Assembly (NCBI GenBank): GCA_034698045.1
Contig: JAQGAU010001206.1
Location: 1 to 20,617 of the forward strand
Origin: Paramacrobiotus richtersi
Lineage: Eukaryota > Tardigrada > Eutardigrada > Parachela > Macrobiotidae
Reading direction: 5' to 3'
DNA length: 20,617 nucleotides
The notes under the pieces are model-generated. The model searched no databases. It was not told the DNA's origin and was given only the letters and a program-made list of their open reading frames with translations. The translations under genes and the position numbers were made by a program. Below are positions 9,872 to 19,585 of the stretch, one piece after another. Position 1 is the stretch's first letter, and each line of letters opens with the position of its first letter.

Positions 9872-12806
9872 ATGGAAATTTACAGTTTTCTCAACATGGA
9901 TAAGATGGCCAATGGAACGGCGTTTTCCGTTATGCAGGAACGTTATCGAAATTTAACGGATATTATTTATGAAAACAGCGGTAAGGAAAACCATGTTTCG
10001 AAGTGTGTTGTCGACATCATAACGGACGATAAATTACAATATTAAATAAACGTGTATTTTTGACAGATTTACGATCTCGTGATATGCTTTTTATGCGCCG
10101 TTTGGATCTCGTAATTATGTTCTTGGCGGGATACATTGCATTTGCGATTTTGGGTCCCAAAGTAATGGCCAAATACAAACCAATGGAACTGAAATGGGTG
10201 ATGTTCGCCTACAACGTTGTAATCGCGTTATGGTCATTGTGGATGTTTTTAGAGGTAATTCCACATTTTTTGGCTGACGGCTATTTGATAAAGTAACGTT
10301 TCTCAACCGCAAAAAAATATCGTCTCTCCAGAAAAATGCCTCCAGCTGGATTTAAGTAACTGTCAGGAAAACCGTTATTAAGCATGCGACGTCATTTATG
10401 TACGTTAAAATATCATTATCATATACAATAACTTTTGTTTTGCTGTATTTATATATTACTTACTATATCTAATTACTATATTTATTTATATATTTGTATG
10501 TATTTACTTACAATTTACTTGTATATTTGTTTATTAATATTTACTTACTACATTTAATTACTATATTTTTTTATTTATTTCTTTATATTTCTTTATTATA
10601 TTTGCTGTTTTTGTTTCTTTGAATTTTTTATATGTTTCTGCACCTCCTTAGTAAATTTGTGAAAATAGAGAACGTATACGGAGTCAGTTTGAAATTCTTG
10701 GAGAAATCAGAAAAAACGATAACTCAACGGAAATTACACATTAATTTGATAGCGTTTCACCACGTGTGCAATATGTTCCACATTCTTTTGCAGTTAGTCA
10801 TTAATTCAAGGATATCAAACTACAACTACATTTGTGATCCCTACACTTTGTCCTACGAGCCCGCTGAACTTCGGGTAAGAAACTGCATTTTTTGGGTGTG
10901 TTTTATCCGATCTTGTAGGCGATACCGTTAGTACAGTGCATTGCCACAATTCAAGCTGCTTTTCGTTACAAATTTACGACTGTCTAAACTGTTTGCGTTG
11001 GCGCTGCAACAAACATATTTTAGTACAACGAGCAAAGATTACGGTACAAACTACAAAGTCCGCAGTTCAAGTGCCGTTGCGCAACGTAATTCATTGCACA
11101 TGGAGTAGTTATTACTGAACGGCGAACGCACATAAAATTTCTAAATGAAAATTGCCGCTTTTTTAATTATTATAATATTCTCATTAATTTTTTTGTATTT
11201 ACTTTTTTTTATATTTTTAATATATTTATTTTTGTTTTGCTTCCTGAAATAAAGTTCCAATATGTGCCAAAATTTTCGCTTTTTTAATTATTATAATGTT
11301 TTCATTTTTTTCTTCATATTTTTATACATATTCTTAATATATTTATTTTTGTTTTGCTTCCTGGAATAAATATTCACATATGTACGAGAATTTTCGCTTT
11401 TTTATTTATTATTTTGTTTCCATTAATTCTTTTGTAATTATTTGTTTCTATATTTTTATTTACATTTTTAATATATTTATTTTTGTTTTGCTTCCTGAAA
11501 TAAATCGCCAATATGTACAAGAAAATTAAACGCTTTTTTTCCAGCTTTTTTGGTTGTATACGTATGTATAATGGTTTTCGTTATCTATTTCAGATTGTTA
11601 ACGCAATGTGGCATTACTGGTTATCCAAGGGAGTCGAGTTTCTTGATACCGGATTTATGGTGTTTAAAAAGAAAAACAGCCAAATCACATTCCTCCATGT
11701 CTACCATCACACTTTCATGTTTCCCTTTTTATTTTTCGGTGTGCTTTTTGCACCATGTGGTCAAGGTACGTTTATTGACTTTTATATCCAGGTTCGAAAT
11801 CACAGACTGATTTTTTCTTTCGCAGCCGTCGTTGGACCGATCATGAATACATTCGTGTAAGTAAACACCACACATTACATGTTGTAGTGAAACTTTGTAC
11901 TGTACTGCAAAGGGCAAGGTTTCGTTTATTTAAACCGTGGAAATTGCTGGTTCGGGATTTTTATTTGTGTGAAATTTCTTGCAGACATGTCGTCATGTAC
12001 GCATATTATGCGCTGTCACTCTTCCCATCCCTCCAGCCGTATTTATGGTGGAAAAAGTACCTGACGCAGCTGCAGCTGGTAAATACAGTTACGCATGTAT
12101 TGCATAACCAACCGTTTGTGGCTTTGTGCTCTTGATAGCGTTATCGGTGCAGTTTGCATCCGAAGTAGATTATGCATGCGTAACTTCGTAAAAGAGCTAC
12201 TAGTGAAGAGATAAGGTATTCTTTGAAATTGAACAGTGCACGTGTTTTGTCGTTGTAACCGAATACAAACAGACTAGCTATATTTTCGAATAATTTATTC
12301 GAATATGTATGTTTCATGGTGTTGAGTTTACAAATATCCAAAAATTTTTTATATAGATTTCATGAAAGGAAATAATTAAAAAGTTTAAAAATGTGCAAAA
12401 TTCCATAGTTTAACGTGCTACTGCGATAAATAATTTATAGCAGTAAGTTGTTATTCATGACGTAAAAAAAATAATTTAGGTTGATGCTGCTTAATCCTTT
12501 TAATATTTACCACAGTGCACACTATAAACAACTGGTATATTTATTAAAATTCTTTTCACACCATTATGTTATTACGCAAATGGTAAATACTTTGAATTTC
12601 CTGTGTTATAGATCCAGTTTGTTGTTCTCCTGACTTTGACGGCCAACGGTCTGTACAACAACTGCAAACACTCCCATTCCATGGGCTACATTCAGCTGGC
12701 ATTTATGGTGTCCTTGATTATCCTCTTTTCCAACTTTTACCTCCAGGCCTACATTAAACGCCACAGGAAATCTCCAGCAGTCGAAGAGACCAAGAAAGAG
12801 CTTTAG
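9872..12806 (+). CDS. ELO-family very-long-chain fatty acid elongase, seven exons, 289 aa
   Basis: Exons: 9872-9980, 10067-10254, 10794-10874, 11594-11765, 11826-11856, 11985-12078, 12612-12806; all junctions are GT-AG with matching phases. ELO proteins are multi-pass ER enzymes that catalyse the condensation of malonyl-CoA with acyl-CoA. Visible motifs: [14 protein letters not shown] (about 63-76), KGVEFLDT (138-145), the histidine box HVYHH (161-165), [12 protein letters not shown] (191-202), WWKKYL and TQLQLIQ (221-227, the TxxQxxQ pattern). Gln156, five residues before the first box His, is a mark often linked to polyunsaturated-type elongases; this is an inference about substrate. The last four residues KKEL fit a dilysine ER-retrieval signal. 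An in-frame TAA upstream supports ATG 9872, although ATG 9896 is also possible. Intron 3 holds a minisatellite. The length is typical of the family. Confidence 0.95.
10455..10590. repeat. AT-rich imperfect repeat in elongase intron 2
   Basis: The words TTACTTACTA..T..AATTACTATATTT recur about 85 bp apart (from 10456 and from 10541) in a long stretch of TATTTA-type low complexity. It lies wholly in the intron before exon 3. Confidence 0.5.
11150..11540. repeat. Minisatellite (about 120-bp unit, three copies) in elongase intron 3
   Basis: Three units begin with CGCTTTTTTA at about 11156, 11277 and 11395, and a fourth start (CGCTTTTTTT) lies at 11531, giving spacings of 121, 118 and 136. Each unit shares AATATATTTATTTTTGTTTT, then GCTTCCTG(A/G)AATAAA, then an ATATGT word. 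Each therefore carries a sense-strand AATAAA (11248-11253, 11365-11370, 11499-11504). The array ends about 55 bases before exon 4. Confidence 0.8.
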
Positions 12807-13047
12807 CGTGGTTGCTGCATATGTTATCAGACTATTTCAAAGCTTATCGAGATCTATACATTTTTGTAGAAGAATACATTGTTTTTCAAGTTTTATTTTT
12901 AAGGTTCTAAAGAGTATTTGTCGGGTAGAATTCGGCACCGTTTCCAAATGATTGTAGTGTTCCTTTGTATGTCGATATCGTAATGCGGATTAAGTTTCTG
13001 CGGCGGTCTTGTTGTTGTGTTACTGTATAATAATAATTATGATTTAA

Positions 13048-13053
13048 ATTAAA
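13048..13053 (+). terminator. Candidate polyadenylation signal (ATTAAA) of the elongase
   Basis: ATTAAA, the common variant signal, lies 242 bases after the elongase stop codon and is followed by a GT/T-rich stretch. No AATAAA was found between 12807 and 13060. Confidence 0.35.
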
Positions 13054-13161
13054 CAGAATGTGCGTATTCCTTGTTCCGTATTGCGCTCATACTTATCAGC
13101 GACATTATCAACAATTACTTTTTCGGGCAGAAGGTAACCATAACACCACACCGAATAATTC

Positions 13162-13304
13162 AGTTAATTAAAAATTTATATATAAAAGAATATATATATT
13201 CATATATATATATAAAAATTTATATATATTCCGTTTATGAAAAATTTATATATAAAAAAAATATATATTTATAAAAATTTATATATATTCAGTTTATTAA
13301 AAAC
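13162..13304. repeat. AT-rich tandem repeat between elongase and GT92-like gene
   Basis: Units share (C/A)GTTTAT-like starts, then AAAAATTTATATATAAAA, then a second AAAATTTATATATATTC. One copy is about 70 bp (13162-13231), one is 59 bp (13232-13290), and a partial third follows (from 13291). The sequence is self-complementary in many registers and could cruciform or stall replication. Confidence 0.7.
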
Positions 13305-13635
13305 GCGCTGAATAGCGTACAATAATTTAATTAAATTATTATTAAATATTTCAACTTATTTTCGTTGTTTATTAGACGCCGAACTAACAAATTCAAACTG
13401 TTATTCTCATTGGGACGTAAACATTTATCGCTCCACATCCCAGTAGGTCAGTTAGAACTTATATTAATTCAGCATAATCAACTGTTTAGATCGGACAAGG
13501 TCGGCAATTGTCCAATTGATCTACATACTGTACACATTTGAATTCTCTACAGTCGCGCATGTATACGTACGTATAGACAGTACATACTCCATGTCGCTTA
13601 TTTACCAAAAAATGTGAAAAAAGTTTTTTAAAGGA

Positions 13636-16295
13636 ATGGCAGGATTCACTCCCGGTAGATTGGCCATTTGGTCAAGAATCCGGAAATCCCGTGTGTATCG
13701 AAGTACCATCTATGTATTCCTACCAGCATTTATTTTTCTTCAGGTTTCGATGAACGTCACGGAGATCCGTACTTTTCATGCTTCGTATTTTGATTCCATC
13801 ACCGGAGGAAATTCGGTGCTTTCTACTGATAAATCGATGAAAAACGTTTTAGAGCTGGGAAAGAGGAAATCGTCTGAAAAGAAGCCTTTCCGGTTAACGG
13901 TCTGCGCCATGGTCCACAATGAAGTGCCGTATTTGATTGAATGGATCGAGTTTCACCGACTGCAGGTTGGGTTTGTTTTTACTGTAAATAACGCAGTTTA
14001 TATTAGTTTTTCGCAAAAACCGTACAATGAATCATAAAATCGAAATTAATAGTTTTGGATTTCCCACTAACGTTACAATACCCGTTACAGATAATGGATA
14101 AATAATGAAAAAATTAATTGAATGGTATTTTGCTGAATCGATATTAAACTGACTGGAAACTATTAATTAAATTGATAATATTATTAATTTTTATCAATAT
14201 TGGTTAGGAAACTTTCATAAACTGACAAACGTTTTTTAAGACATTTGTCAGTTTATGAAAATTAATTATTTATTAATTAAAATAAATAATTATTTATACG
14301 TAATAAATAATAACTAACCGTAAATAATAATCATACGTAAAATAATTAATTAGTTTACGTCAGAAATTATGAGAAACAGTTCCACTTTCACAATGCAGTG
14401 TAATTATATTTAACGCATAACGTAGCTGCGTAAATTTACAATCATTAATGTAACTAATCACATACTATACGTATAATTACAGGGTGCAGATCATTTTGTT
14501 TTATACAACTACTACTCCACCGACTCAATGGAGTACCTCCCGATGCTATACGAATCACACCGCCCGAATCTAACCATCCACATCTTTCCCGCCCGCTTCT
14601 ACGGAACTGACCGGAATGACGGTAATCTCGGTCAAACCTCCGAATACGCCATGGTCGACTGTTACGTCCGATACCGGCAGCAGTCGCAGTGGCTGTTATT
14701 AGCGTCGACGGCCGGGCATTTTGTGTTCTCTCCAACATTCACTTCGGTGTGGAGATATTTGGAGAAGGAAGCGGAGAACATCGGGGCGATGAGGATCCCG
14801 ACATTCAGATTTGGGACTTCCGGGTTAAGCAAGAAGTTTCGGACATGGCTGGGACCGGATTCGTACACCGGGAGCGTGGATTTGTTGTATGAGCCGGTGA
14901 ATGATACAGACTTGTATCCTTTGGTTCTGGAGATGAATGGGTTTCGGGCACCGCATCCGGGTTTGGATAAGGATGGAGACAGTGCTCGAAACTGCGGGAA
15001 AAATGACAAAAATGTAAGCTTATGATTATACATAAGTTTTTGCTGTAGGAAGTGTAGAATTAGATAATTGACAGCTCTTACAACTATTTTTAGATACAGA
15101 CGTGGAAAAGCTTAAGATAACATGAAAAATCTTCCAACCGCACTTTAGTTAAGTTAAAATCATGCGCAGTGGTTTCGCTAACGAATTGTGAAGTTACTCG
15201 TATAAAATAATTTTATATGTCTAAATCAAAAAACGCACAGCGTACTTTAGGAAAGACAACCTGCATTTAATTAATATTAAAATACTAAACATGTGTTGGA
15301 GTAAATATTCTGGGCGAGCAGACAGACAGCATAAGTGGACAGGCAAAATCAAAATTTCATGAATCAAAATGTCAGTACTGATACCATAATATTTGCTTTC
15401 TCAATACCATTGATGATCGGTTGATCTTTATTATTGTGGATCATGTATCAGTTTAAAAGGGTTATTCCGGTTGATCACTGGAAAAGAATTGTATTACAAA
15501 AGCGTTACCGGTTTTTTACTCTCCCCTTAACCGCACGTTGTACGTACCTCGATAAGGGATTTTTGCATTGGCGTTGTAATTGCGTAGACGTCAAGCATTA
15601 AACCCTAATCCTGATATCCCTAATCATAAGTTGTTCCGGCAGTTTTATTGTACCTAATTAACCGACCCGTTTTTTAGAGTACAGCGCCGTGCGTCGAGTC
15701 ATCCCACCTAACACTGATCAGCGGAAACCGGTACTGCATAAAATCCAATATCTCCGAATGCCTCTATCCCCAAACCGATACTGTTATCCCCGATTTCTCC
15801 ATCCTCCGCGCGGATAACCACGAATGGCGCAGCACCGAGCATGCCCAGTCCCTCATCAACCTAGGCCTGGTCAATCCCTCCCGTTACCGATCTCTGGATA
15901 AGCAGTGGTATTCCCAAATCCGAGACACTTTAAAATTGGAAAAATACGGACAACAAATAAGGGACAACATTCGGAAACTCAAGCCGAAAGTGTTTTTGGA
16001 TGTGGGACGAGAGTGTGACACACGGGCACTGGACAGTGGTCAGCAGGTGAAATGTCCCGTGGATCATCCGTATCCATTCGGGAACGATGGACTGCGGCGG
16101 TTAATGAAATGCTGTAAATATGATCTGGATAGTGGACGTAAACAGCTAACGGAGCAGTCGGGGAACTGTTGGAATAATTCGTTTGTGGAGTGTAAAGACC
16201 CGGTCGGGAAGGGAAAGTGGTTGCATAGAAGTTGTTGTACACCCCCGCGATCGGTTATGGCTGTTCTAGCTGACGGACATGAATATCAAAAATAA
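13636..16295 (+). CDS. GT92-like protein lacking the DxD motif, with Cys-rich C-terminal module, 492 aa
   Basis: Exons 13636-13965, 14483-15013 and 15678-16295, GT-AG, phase 0 at both junctions. Residues about 24-38 (TIYVFLPAFIFL) after a basic stretch look like a type II membrane anchor, so the body would lie in the Golgi lumen. The GT92 core is clear: CAMVHNEVPYLIEWIEFHR (90-108), GADHFVLYNYYSTDS (111-125), QWLLLASTAGHFVFSP (179-194), FRFGTSG (218-224), PHPGLDKD (267-274). Where active relatives have DVDE this protein has STAGH, and NHY is NHE (334-336). The six core cysteines (90, 170, 281, 292, 307, 315) are kept. An extension from about 390 carries eight more (400, 413, 432, 433, 451, 459, 473, 474) around CPVDHPYPF. 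It is probably a pseudoenzyme or lectin-like protein; an assembly or model error in exon 2 is less likely because the frame is open throughout. Confidence 0.88.
14213..14260. repeat. 17-bp perfect inverted repeat in GT92-like intron 1
   Basis: TTTCATAAACTGACAAA (14213-14229) and TTTGTCAGTTTATGAAA (14244-14260) are exact complements around a 14-nt loop. The remaining intron is unusually AT-rich and full of TAATTAAT words, with a 16-bp palindrome at 14283-14298. It could be a hairpin, a small palindromic element remnant or a chance product of composition, although the arms contain G/C bases and so are not simple AT noise. Confidence 0.7.
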
Positions 16296-16296
16296 A
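16291..16296 (+). terminator. AATAAA overlapping the GT92-like stop codon
   Basis: The TAA stop (16293-16295) sits inside AATAAA. If this is the real signal the 3' UTR would be only about 15-30 nt. Another AATAAA lies at 17040-17045. Confidence 0.3.
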
Positions 16297-17230
16297 CAGG
16301 AAAAGCTAGAGAGTACACTGAAGTACTCATTGCACCATAGCGGTAGAAGATGAAACCGTTTAGTCTATCCATCATTGCCCATCTTCGAAACTCTTTAACC
16401 ATGTTCCCCATCTTCCATAGTATAGCATTGATTATTATCTTCTTTACGCAACGGTGTATATAAACCTGAAATGCATACCTTTAAGACTTAAGTGGACAAA
16501 ACGTAAGGCAACAAATTTCATAAAACCTTATGCATACTGGTACATATGATTCGTATATATCCGTACAACCATTTGTCAGGAAACGAAACATTTCTCTGAA
16601 AAAACTGTGCAGTAAATACAGCGTTCGCTCACAGTTCGTACTTCATTATCAGCCTTGATAAAACATGATGAAAGTCCTTTCTCTGGCCAAATTTTATGTA
16701 TTTTATGTAAATCCGTGTATAGGCGCACAGAAGTCTGACATGAATTCAATGGCCATTTGTTTCTTGTCATTCCATAGAACGGTCTAGGAAGTGTACTGCT
16801 TTTATGGCCGATGTATTCCTTGGACTCCCGTAGTCAAAGATTCCTGTATGCAAAGGTTGCGCGGCGAGAAACTGTCCTAGCCAGTATATATGCGAAGCAT
16901 TCAAACTGAACAGGCAGATGTACGCCTGGTAGAAAATCACTGCTTCACAATTAATTTTGGTATCCACCTTTTGTTTGGTATTCCGGATAGAAATGTTATT
17001 CTGAGTTTGACACAGATCGTATTTCTCTCAATCTCTTCAAATAAAATTCACTGCACACCTAGTCCATTCCTTACTCAGATTTGGAAGGTAAAGCAAACTG
17101 TTGATACTGCCGCCTTCCTTAACATATATGTCCTGCCATAAAGTGTGATCAACACACGCCCGATTCTACAAATTGTTATTCTGAGCCTAAAGCTACGATC
17201 TTCCTCATTTTTCTTTCTGGAATTTTCGAA
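16297..17230. other. Intergenic stretch with no supported gene
   Basis: Short ORFs on both strands (16576-16770 and 16767-16967 on -, 16890-17141 on +) have no domain or codon-bias support. No repeat or RNA gene stands out. The final part presumably contains the promoter of the zinc-finger ORF, but no clear core element is visible. Confidence 0.45.
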
Positions 17231-17614
17231 ATGAGTGGAAGACACGATACCCCTCGTGGATCAGCAGCAGTACACAACGTTCAGCTGGAAATGAGCCACT
17301 TAGTGCAAATTCGCGGATCACGGGATTTCGGATGTACAATTTGCGAGACAACTTTAAAAACGAGAAAAAATGCCCGTGCTCACGTACGGAATATGCATTT
17401 GAATCGATATGTTGTGGATAACGCTGTCCCGGATTCGTGCCCAGCTGAGCACCCAACGACTGATTATCTGTCTGACGAGATGATTACGCTGAGTGTACCG
17501 GTAATTGTTACACAAGTTCAACAAAATCTAAAAGTTGTTCCAATTCCAGCGAAAAAAGACGCTACAGCCAACAAAATCTTGAAATTCCTAAATTCAAATT
17601 TCCCGCAGAATTAG
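17231..17614 (+). CDS. Small protein with a single C2H2 zinc finger, 127 aa or first exon
   Basis: The open frame starts at ATG 17231 (context CGAAATGAG). Residues 35-56 form a C2H2 finger: CTIC, 12 residues, H, four residues, H (CTIC..HVRNMH). The finger is followed by an acidic, hydrophilic region and, if read through, a basic tail (PIPAKKDATANKILKFLNS) ending at TAG 17612-17614. A good donor (CCG|GTAATT) at 17500/17501 lies in phase 0 and could splice to the exon at 17667-17732, which is also phase 0, so two models exist: an intronless 127-aa protein, or exon 1 of a longer one. A lone finger could bind DNA, RNA or protein. The downstream gene is a probable DNA-binding BEN protein, so the ORF could belong to the same transcript, but I could not build a clean junction to it. 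Confidence 0.42.
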   Translation: MSGRHDTPRGSAAVHNVQLEMSHLVQIRGSRDFGCTICETTLKTRKNARAHVRNMHLNRYVVDNAVPDSCPAEHPTTDYLSDEMITLSVPVIVTQVQQNLKVVPIPAKKDATANKILKFLNSNFPQN

Positions 17615-17666
17615 CCCTTTTTGTACTCATTTTGTGATTATATTATAACAATATTTCCGATTACAG

Positions 17667-17732
17667 GATCGGTGTGATCGGCGACTCAGTTCGCTTGAAG
17701 CGAGCAGAAAGGAAGCAGAAAAGGCATTTCAG
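17667..17732 (+). CDS. Orphan 66-nt exon encoding a charged helix
   Basis: A 22-codon open block bounded by good splice signals (TTCCGATTACAG before, CAG|GTAACT after). In phase 0 it reads DRCDRRLSSLEASRKEAEKA plus two residues, a strongly charged heptad-like helix typical of coiled coils. Its length is a multiple of three. It probably joins the zinc-finger ORF upstream (donor at 17501). No acceptor that keeps frame into the ATG exon at 18378 is convincing, so its 3' partner is unknown. A second open frame through the same bases is less protein-like. Confidence 0.35.
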
Positions 17733-18377
17733 GTAACTTTGCTGTGAGAGTAAAAACAACATTTGTGTGCGAGCTTAAAACCTAGGGAGTGATATTTTAC
17801 ATGATGATTTTCCAAGACTTAATCCCTTTAAGTTGATTTAACTAATGAGCAAAAAAGGCTATCGTATAAGTAGGACATACAACACAATTAGTATTAACTA
17901 CAATGCATATGTAATGAACAACTCTAAGTAATTAACGGCCGCAAAAAGGACAAAAAGTTCATCTATCACCGCATTATAGTGTGGAAATGCAGCGGGCTAA
18001 CGCGATGGCTACAAGCATAGTGGAACTGAAGGGATTTTGAAGGAGATGCCCTATCTATTGATTCAGTCGTACTATGCTATAAGTGCCACAGCAGTTCCTT
18101 CCCTAGATTTAGACAAGGTTTTTCTGTCATTCGGTCGAAGCAAGCGCTCCATATCAATTGAACTTTTAGGCTGAAGTATTTTTGTACCGATTCAATAAGG
18201 TGACGTTATCAAGTTACTTCCGTGACTGACTTGTGAGTTATTATAGCTGGGTGAGTACTGACTGTATTATTATAAAATAATCAACTGTACATGACAAAAT
18301 TCAGTAGTTCATTCCTAGCGTAACAACATTAAGTACGTAGATCGTTATACCGTCTCTTTTCGGCCTCTGGTCCCAAA
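17733..18377. other. Spacer or intron between orphan exon and BEN-like gene
   Basis: No further exon could be supported. It contains scattered weak acceptors (ATTATAG near 17980, TTATAG near 18246) but no open block with both signals. It may be an intron of a single zinc-finger/BEN gene or the promoter of a separate BEN-like gene. Confidence 0.4.
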
Positions 18378-19585
18378 ATGTCTGCATTTTTAAAGGATCA
18401 TCTAACCACCTGCTGTGACCATCGCTCTCAACAGGAGATGAAAACTGCTGACCTCGGCAGTGACATCAAGCGGCTCAAACAAATGGAGCTGACAGTAGCC
18501 GACCTTGTTGTTTCCGTTTCGAAACTGAAGGAAGTTGTACACGATCTTCAGAAAAAGCTGGTAACTTGATTTTTAATTTTTGTGTAATTTACCTGTAGCT
18601 ATTTATATTTGACCGATCGTGATCTGAACCAAGTACATCTTTCAGAAACAGTGTCCGCAACCGTTTGCCGAGCTCAGCCAGGACGAGAAAATCAAGGAAG
18701 ATGTGGTAAGAGCCATGGCACCTTACTGTTGAACAAAAGTCGGTTTTTTTGTACTGTAAATCTTTACAAGTGTTAGTGATGCCTAGTTTCATTGCTAGTG
18801 TATCACAATTAATCATATTTTAGTATTATTCTGTTAATGCAGCTAACCATATAATTTTTTAAATGTTGGTCAGCTGTTATTTTGTAATTTCATGCACTTT
18901 ACTGATTTCATTTCTGTAATAGTTTTTACAAATCTGATCGGGTTATTGACATATTTCAGAAGTTTTGCCAAAGCAAAGGCATTGTAAAGTGGACGGACGC
19001 GTGCGCGGAACTAATGGACAAATACTTCACTGTGGACGAAATGTTGGCTTCTTGCCCGCGGGGCGGGAACTCTACTGGCCGACCACCTTTGGATAAAAGT
19101 CGGGTTGCACACATTGAAAGTAATATCATATTCCTATTTGAAAAAGGTTGAAATATTTATTGATTCAGTGATTTTAGTAATCATGATTTTTCGGTACTGC
19201 GTTTCATACAAAAACACATTACTAAACTAACAAGGGGCAACAGGCTTCAAAATAAGGATCAATCACCCTGAAGCAATATCTTATTTATGGAGCCTGTTGG
19301 TTGGAAAGTCCTTCACATTTGTTTCCGTATTTATTGGCTGTTGCTCACAATTCGGCCAGTCAGTAATCGTTAATGAGAATTTGCTCTCGTTGGTTTTACT
19401 TCAAAGCTAACTTGCTTGCAGAGGTCATCCGCGCATTTTGCAAGGCTCAAACCCTAACCTTCCCGAAAACTTCGGCCATCACTTGCAAACTTGCTTCGCG
19501 CCTTCAGGCCGTTCGACTGAGAGAACAGAAGCTTCAGGTCAAGAAGCTCAGGAACACCAATACAAGCACGATTAGTAATATCTGA
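18378..19585 (+). CDS. Coiled-coil protein with probable BEN domain, four exons, 188 aa
   Basis: Exons 18378-18560, 18646-18705, 18960-19119 and 19422-19585; GT-AG introns, phases 0, 0 and 1 consistent. Residues about 17-61 form a charged amphipathic helix (SDIKRLKQMELTVADLVVS, SKLKEVVHDLQKKL), a likely dimerising coiled coil. Residues about 92-165 resemble a BEN domain: WTDACAELMDKYFTVDEMLAS, then GRPPLDKSRVAHIE, then a helix ending ITCKLASRL, in the usual order of helix, F(S/T)xxE turn, Gly-rich loop, PLD-xxR-V and terminal helix. BEN domains bind DNA or recruit chromatin repressors. The C-terminus is basic (REQKLQVKKLR). The start has a good context (CCCAAAATG), with an in-frame stop about 50 bases upstream. 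The BEN call rests on pattern memory; another small helical domain is possible. Confidence 0.62.

Noticed and set aside
14680..14720. Possibility that a pair of frameshifts hides a DxD motif in GT92-like exon 2 (an alternative frame reads ISVDGRAF)
   Set aside because: Two compensating errors would be needed within a few codons, and the in-frame reading keeps flanking conservation on both sides; the resemblance is short.
14662..15033. Minus-strand ORF of 123 codons
   Set aside because: Antisense shadow of GT92-like exon 2.
18241..18256. A 4-nt microexon (TTATAG|CTGG|GTGAGT) that would join the orphan exon to the BEN-like gene in frame
   Set aside because: The phases happen to work, but the next acceptor (CATTAAG) is weak and a 4-nt exon is very rare; left as speculation.
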